Shown here in pieces: positions 59,892-64,000 of a stretch of DNA of 64,000 nt; position 1 is the first letter of the stretch, and every line of letters begins with the position of its first letter. A program made the translations under genes and the position numbers. The notes below the pieces were generated by a model that saw only the letters and a program-made list of their open reading frames with translations, ran no database searches and had not been told where the DNA came from. Source of the DNA: Oscheius dolichura (lineage: Eukaryota; Nematoda; Chromadorea; Rhabditida; Rhabditidae); assembly GCA_932521035.1 (NCBI GenBank), contig OW051494.1:1970001-2034000 (forward strand), in the 5' to 3' direction.

Positions 59892-60040
59892 AATTGGAGA
59901 TTTCCGGTGATAATTTTGTTATTTGGCTTTAATACGCGTAAATTTGTGCACTTAAAAGTCATGGGAAGCTCTGTTAGCTACGCTCTCAAGCCTCTCGAAA
60001 CATTTATGTACATTCTTTATTAATAAAATTCTGACCAATT

Positions 60041-62003
60041 TTATGAACCTTCATCGGAGCTGTCGTACGCCATAATAGATTCGTCGTGGAAGGCTTGACT
60101 TGGACGCTGAGTTGCTTGTCCAAAGTTCAAGAAAAAGCGACGAAACTGCAAAAGAAATAGATATGAAAATTATGCAACACAAACTTCGGTATCTCTTGGA
60201 CGCTTCGGAGATGGTGACCGCATAGGCTGTTCTTCACATACATCTGCATCGACTCTTTGTGAAAAGCTGAATCCAAGCTAAAAAGAAAACCTACTGATAA
60301 AAGAGTCGTCTTACATTTTCCATGTAGGGTTGTTCCACAGGGTGTGCATCCTCGACAATTTCGACATCATTCACAGGGTCATGTTGTGAATGCGCTGCCT
60401 GAGCCGAATTTATTAGATCACTGTCAACTGGCGTTAGGTACGGATTTTCCAATGATGGATTACGAGAAGGGGGGTCTAAAATATTACATTGTGAAAAGAT
60501 GATGAAAGTAAGCAAATTTTAAAAAAAAAAGATTGCACCTGTAGAAGTGACCGGCTGCGGAGCTTGCCACATACTGCTCGTGTGCTCATTTCGTAAAAGC
60601 GGCTTGCTCTCAAGTTTTGTTGCTGATCGCACTTCGGATTGAGAAGGTGCTTTCCGTTTCTCCGACTGAATAGTCTCGGATCGTCTAGACCGACTTCTGA
60701 AGACATTTAATTTAAAAACTATGTTTGACATTTTAGAAATAACGATGAATTAGCTTACCCATTATCAGATATTGTTCTCACTTCTAACTTGCCACTTTCA
60801 TCTGCCTCAGAATAGGTGTTTTCAAATGTTGCAATGATAAATTCAGACGTGTAATTAACATCTCCTTCTAGAGCAATAACTAACGGCCTTAAATATCTCT
60901 TATGTAAAGAAAAAAAATGCTCCCTACTTTCCTGGACTGTCATAATATAGGCTCACAGGGGATTGATGATTTGCAGCAAATGACAAGACTGCCTGGAAAT
61001 AAAGGAAATTGTGAAACCACCACAGCAATACCATAAAATCTCTAATAGAGAAGGTAACCTCAGTAGCACGTCTTACATCATGTTTAGACAGATCCTCAAG
61101 TCGTACATGGGCTTGAGTTTTTACTATTTTATCCGAGTTATCTTCTTAATGAAATTGTAAAGAATTATATAAACCACTTACGATTATCTTTAGAGCAATA
61201 ATTTTTGAACGTAAACTCTTCTTCTTTTGATGTAATTATTAATTCTTCACTCTGGCTACGCATTAAAGTTAAAAGTGACATAAATGTACTGTACAAAAGT
61301 TTTATGGTCTAAATCAAGCTTACTCTGCTGAAGCAATCGTAACGTTAGCTAGCTTATTCTTATCCACTGTTGTTTTGAAGGCTGCTCTATTTTCCATGAC
61401 GTGTATTTCCAGCGTTCTAGCAAGATCTGAATTGAACAAGCAAGATGAAACAGTAAAAAATAACTAACCGTATGCATGAACTATCTCTACTATTAATGTA
61501 TCGGCTCTGGGATCTATCCACATTTTAAAAGACATGAAATTCTTATCCAAAAATTGAATTCCTTTGAAAATAGAGAGCGCACACTAAAGATCAAATATAA
61601 AAGGAAAACCAATTCTTACTTTCATTGAAATTCTGCATAGTGTTATATTGTTAGTAGCTTTAGCTAACGGAGAATAGTCAACTTCAGAGAAGAAATCATT
61701 TGAAAGTAAAAATATTCCATAAGCACTTTTATTTTTGTTGAATGACTTCAAGGATAGCTGAAAAGAAAAGAACTGCGTTGAAATAATAAAACAAACCCCA
61801 TGTACAGAAGGTTCTAGATAAAGGTCTGAACCTAACCTGGCTAGTGCGTGAATAGCTTTAGAAAATACTATAAAACTGATATACAAAAAAACTTATGTAA
61901 ACTAACTCTTCAAATTTGAATGAAGTAAAAAATAAGCTCCTCTGTGCTCCACATCATCGTCATTTGTTAAATTATTTCCAAATTCAAATATGGGGGCAGT
62001 CAT
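60041..62003 (-). CDS. RAD9: RAD9 checkpoint clamp subunit
   Basis: Multi-exon. PCNA-like fold in order: SKAIHALARLGSDLYLEPSV (61860), NKNKSAYGIFLLSNDFFSEV, MWIDPRADTLIVEIVHAY, LARTLEIHVMENRAAFKTTV, KIVKTQAHVRLEDLSKHDVR, FSIRDF...AVLSFAANHQ, then RPLVIALEGD...SEFIIATFENT. A Ser/Pro/charged C-terminal tail with several SP sites ends DESIMAYDSSDEGS, the acidic end where RAD9 is phosphorylated for TopBP1 binding in other species. RAD9 forms the 9-1-1 clamp with RAD1 and HUS1 and activates ATR. The ATG at 62003-62001 lies behind TTTCAG, 273 bases after the NUP62 stop on the same strand, as in an operon. The first exon (MTAPIFEFGNNLTNDDDVEH) differs from the usual short RAD9 N-terminus. Confidence 0.85.
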
Positions 62004-62275
62004 ATCATTAATCTGAAACGTGTATTACAAAATTCTGAAAATAAATTATAAAATGGGAACGGGCACAAATAAGTCTTTACCGCCGAAATCGTGGTCAGAG
62101 CAACTATACGCTCGCTCTACAAATATTTGCAAACCATGCAGCGGTTTCAAAGACAACAGGTATTCAATAGATAATTACCAAAGTAATAACCACAATAAAT
62201 AATACAGAAAGTTTTATTGCTACGTTTAGGGAAAAAATAACAAATAACTTGACAAGATCATAAACATGGTGAGAA

Positions 62276-63879
62276 TTATGCATCTGGCATAGACGCGAAG
62301 GTGTTGGACAATTTCGAAACTTTTTGTGTGATTTCTTCTGAAAAACAAAGTATGGATCAATAAGCTTCTTTACCTGTCTTCCTGTCGATCCACATGATGT
62401 TCTCCAGCTGTTTACTCAACACCTTTTGAATCTGCTGAGCTGCACTATTGATATCTCCGTTTGCGGAATCCTTGGCTGCAGACAATGTCGTGAGCTGTTC
62501 GCTAACTTCATTGAGATCGTCGTCGGCTTCTTTGATTTGAGCATCAACAGATGTAAGAAGCTTCATACTGAAATAACGTTCAACTGTATCCTATAAACTA
62601 CTTACATATTTGTACGCTGCTGATCAGCTGAAACAGCATATCCAAAATCAAGGGGAAATGGATCCGTGCAGTCGGTCCAATCAGGAAGACTCAGCTTTTT
62701 CTCTAGGCCAACAACGAGTTCCTCCAGTTCTGAACGGTTCAAATAATATACACAGAAAAAAAACTAACCTTTCTGTTGCATATCAATAAAATTCAGATTA
62801 TGTAAAAGACGATCGCGAGATTCTTCCAAAGCTGTGACCTCTTTATCAGCAGCAACTAACTGAAAGAAAAATTTCATAAAAAGATTCAAACTAACCTTAT
62901 TTTGATTGTCGCGAATTTCTCGATCATATGAATTGACTTCTAATGCTTGATTGAGGAAGATTTTCTCATGCGATAAAACATCCATAATAAGATTATTGAC
63001 GACCTGAAATCGTTTTAATTTCCGTTTCATGTAAACTACTACCTTCTCAAGCTCTCCAAATGAAATAGCATTGGTTACATCGAGTTTGGGTATGTTAGGA
63101 ACTGTGACGCTTGGAGCAGTTGGAGCAGATAGCCTACTTCCAAGTACTGATGCACCACTTCCAAAGGTGGACGTAACAGTCGATGGAGCAGTAGTTGTAA
63201 CAGTCGATGGAGCAGTAGTTGTATCAGTCGATGGAGCAGTAGTTGTATCAGTCGATGGAGCAGTAGTTGTAGCGGTCAATGGGGAAGCAGTCGTAGTTAT
63301 TGAAGACGCTGCAGTGGAGTTCGCTGCTAGATTTCCATTGGAATTCTGTGATGTACTATCTAAAAATATTCCTACTTGGAAACTAATTTGAAATGTTTTA
63401 CCTGAAGATCCAAAAAGTGGTGTTGCTGCAGTCCGTTTACCTCCAAGAATAGTAGGTGACGAGTTTGCTGTTGCAGTATTACCAGCTACAAATATGAATC
63501 AAATCTGCATCCAAGCATTTTACCTGAAGATCCAAAAAGTGGAGCAGTAGTCGCAGTCGGCTGGCTTCCAAATACGTTAAACGACGTATTAGTTGCTGCA
63601 GTATTACCAGCTACAAATATGAATCAATTTATCTTTCAAGCAGTTTACTTGAAGATCCAAAAATTGAAGTTGTACTCGCAGCCGGCTTGCTTCCAAAAAG
63701 ACCAGATGTGGAATTAGCGGCTGCACTGTCGAACAACAGTCTATTTCCTAAATAATTGAATAAATGCTGGGTTCAGTTTGTTACAAATGAAAGCATGCGG
63801 CATTATACACTCGTCATTTAAGGAACATACCAGTATCTAAACATAGCTTTTTCGAAGTATCTCCAATGGCTCCAAACAT
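62276..63879 (-). CDS. NUP62: Nucleoporin p62
   Basis: ATG at 63879-63877 (MFGAIGDTSKKLCLDT), stop at 62278-62276. The N-terminal half is FG-type: LFGSKPAAST, NVFGSQPTATTAPLFGSSG, TPLFGSSG, TSTFGSGAS, with an eight-residue T(D/V)TTTAPS tandem. The C-terminal half is the Nsp1_C coiled coil: ISFGELEKVVNNLIMDVLSH, EVTALEESRDRLLHNL, KELEELVVGLEKKLSLPDWT, DAQIKEADDDLNEVSEQLTT, QIQKVLSKQLENIMWIDRKT. It forms the central channel complex of the nuclear pore with NUP54 and NUP58. A minus-strand AATAAA lies about 60 bases after the stop. Confidence 0.93.
63176..63275 (-). repeat. Four tandem 24-bp units coding T(D/V)TTTAPS in NUP62
   Basis: AGTCGATGGAGCAGTAGTTG recurs every 24 bases on the plus strand with one or two changes, preserving frame in the minus-strand NUP62 linker. 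Confidence 0.9.
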
Positions 63880-64000
63880 TTCCTAAATTCAACACATATA
63901 CTACGATAGATGAAATTAAAAGAGCAGTATAAAAGTAAAATCATATAAACCGTATAAAAATATTGTTGGAATGAACTGCCGTGGAGGCCTTCGTATCGTT

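Overview
The window is nuclear DNA of a multicellular animal, most likely a nematode. Genes are broken by many introns of about 35-60 nt with GT...AG ends and a strong TTTTCAG-type acceptor. Several start codons sit a few bases behind such an acceptor with no 5' exon visible, which is what SL trans-splicing looks like. A 118-nt 5S rRNA gene at 28952-29069 closely resembles nematode 5S from memory. A deep-branching nematode is possible but cannot be shown from sequence alone. There are no bacterial operons, CRISPR arrays or viral genes.

Layout. 1-2.4 kb: two low-complexity Pro/Met/Gly-rich genes (+). 3.1-7.7 kb: a SET-domain lysine methyltransferase (-). 8.1-9 kb: an unresolved region. 10.1-14 kb: an intron-bearing histone H2B, a DGAT2/MOGAT-like acyltransferase that lacks its expected N-terminal exons, and a PP1-class phosphatase (all -). 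15.3 kb: cornichon (+). 16.2-18.9 kb: two small genes and dynein light chain LC8 (-). 19.2-20.2 kb: eIF5A (+). 20.9-27 kb: NEK10 (+). 27-30.3 kb: a small secreted protein, 5S rRNA, a C-type lectin and a Cys-rich membrane protein. 31.1-36 kb: an unidentified gene, RAMAC and TIMM50, closely spaced (+). 36.1-38.9 kb: poorly resolved coding exons on both strands. 39.2-46.9 kb: an ARAP-like PH/RhoGAP/RA protein (+). 47.4-50.4 kb: mitochondrial ribosomal protein S9 (+). 51.6-56.6 kb: a MEIOC homologue (+). 58.5-59.9 kb: a SWEET sugar transporter (+). 60-63.9 kb: NUP62 followed closely by RAD9 (-).

How the genes relate. Most are unrelated housekeeping genes. Two groups look like nematode operons: unidentified gene-RAMAC-TIMM50, and NUP62-RAD9. 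MEIOC (meiotic entry), RAD9 (checkpoint clamp), NEK10, PP1 and the SET methyltransferase have roles in germline, cell-cycle or chromatin control in other animals, but nothing in the sequence ties them into one system.

Non-coding sequence is rich in repeats. There are foldback elements in the NEK10 and ARAP introns and at 28.3 kb, and a purine-rich repeat scattered at five sites. Three tRNA-like box A/box B units lie in MEIOC introns. There are also a (TA)n tract and two poly-C tracts. Exon borders were read by eye from splice signals and frame, so individual junctions may be off by a few bases.
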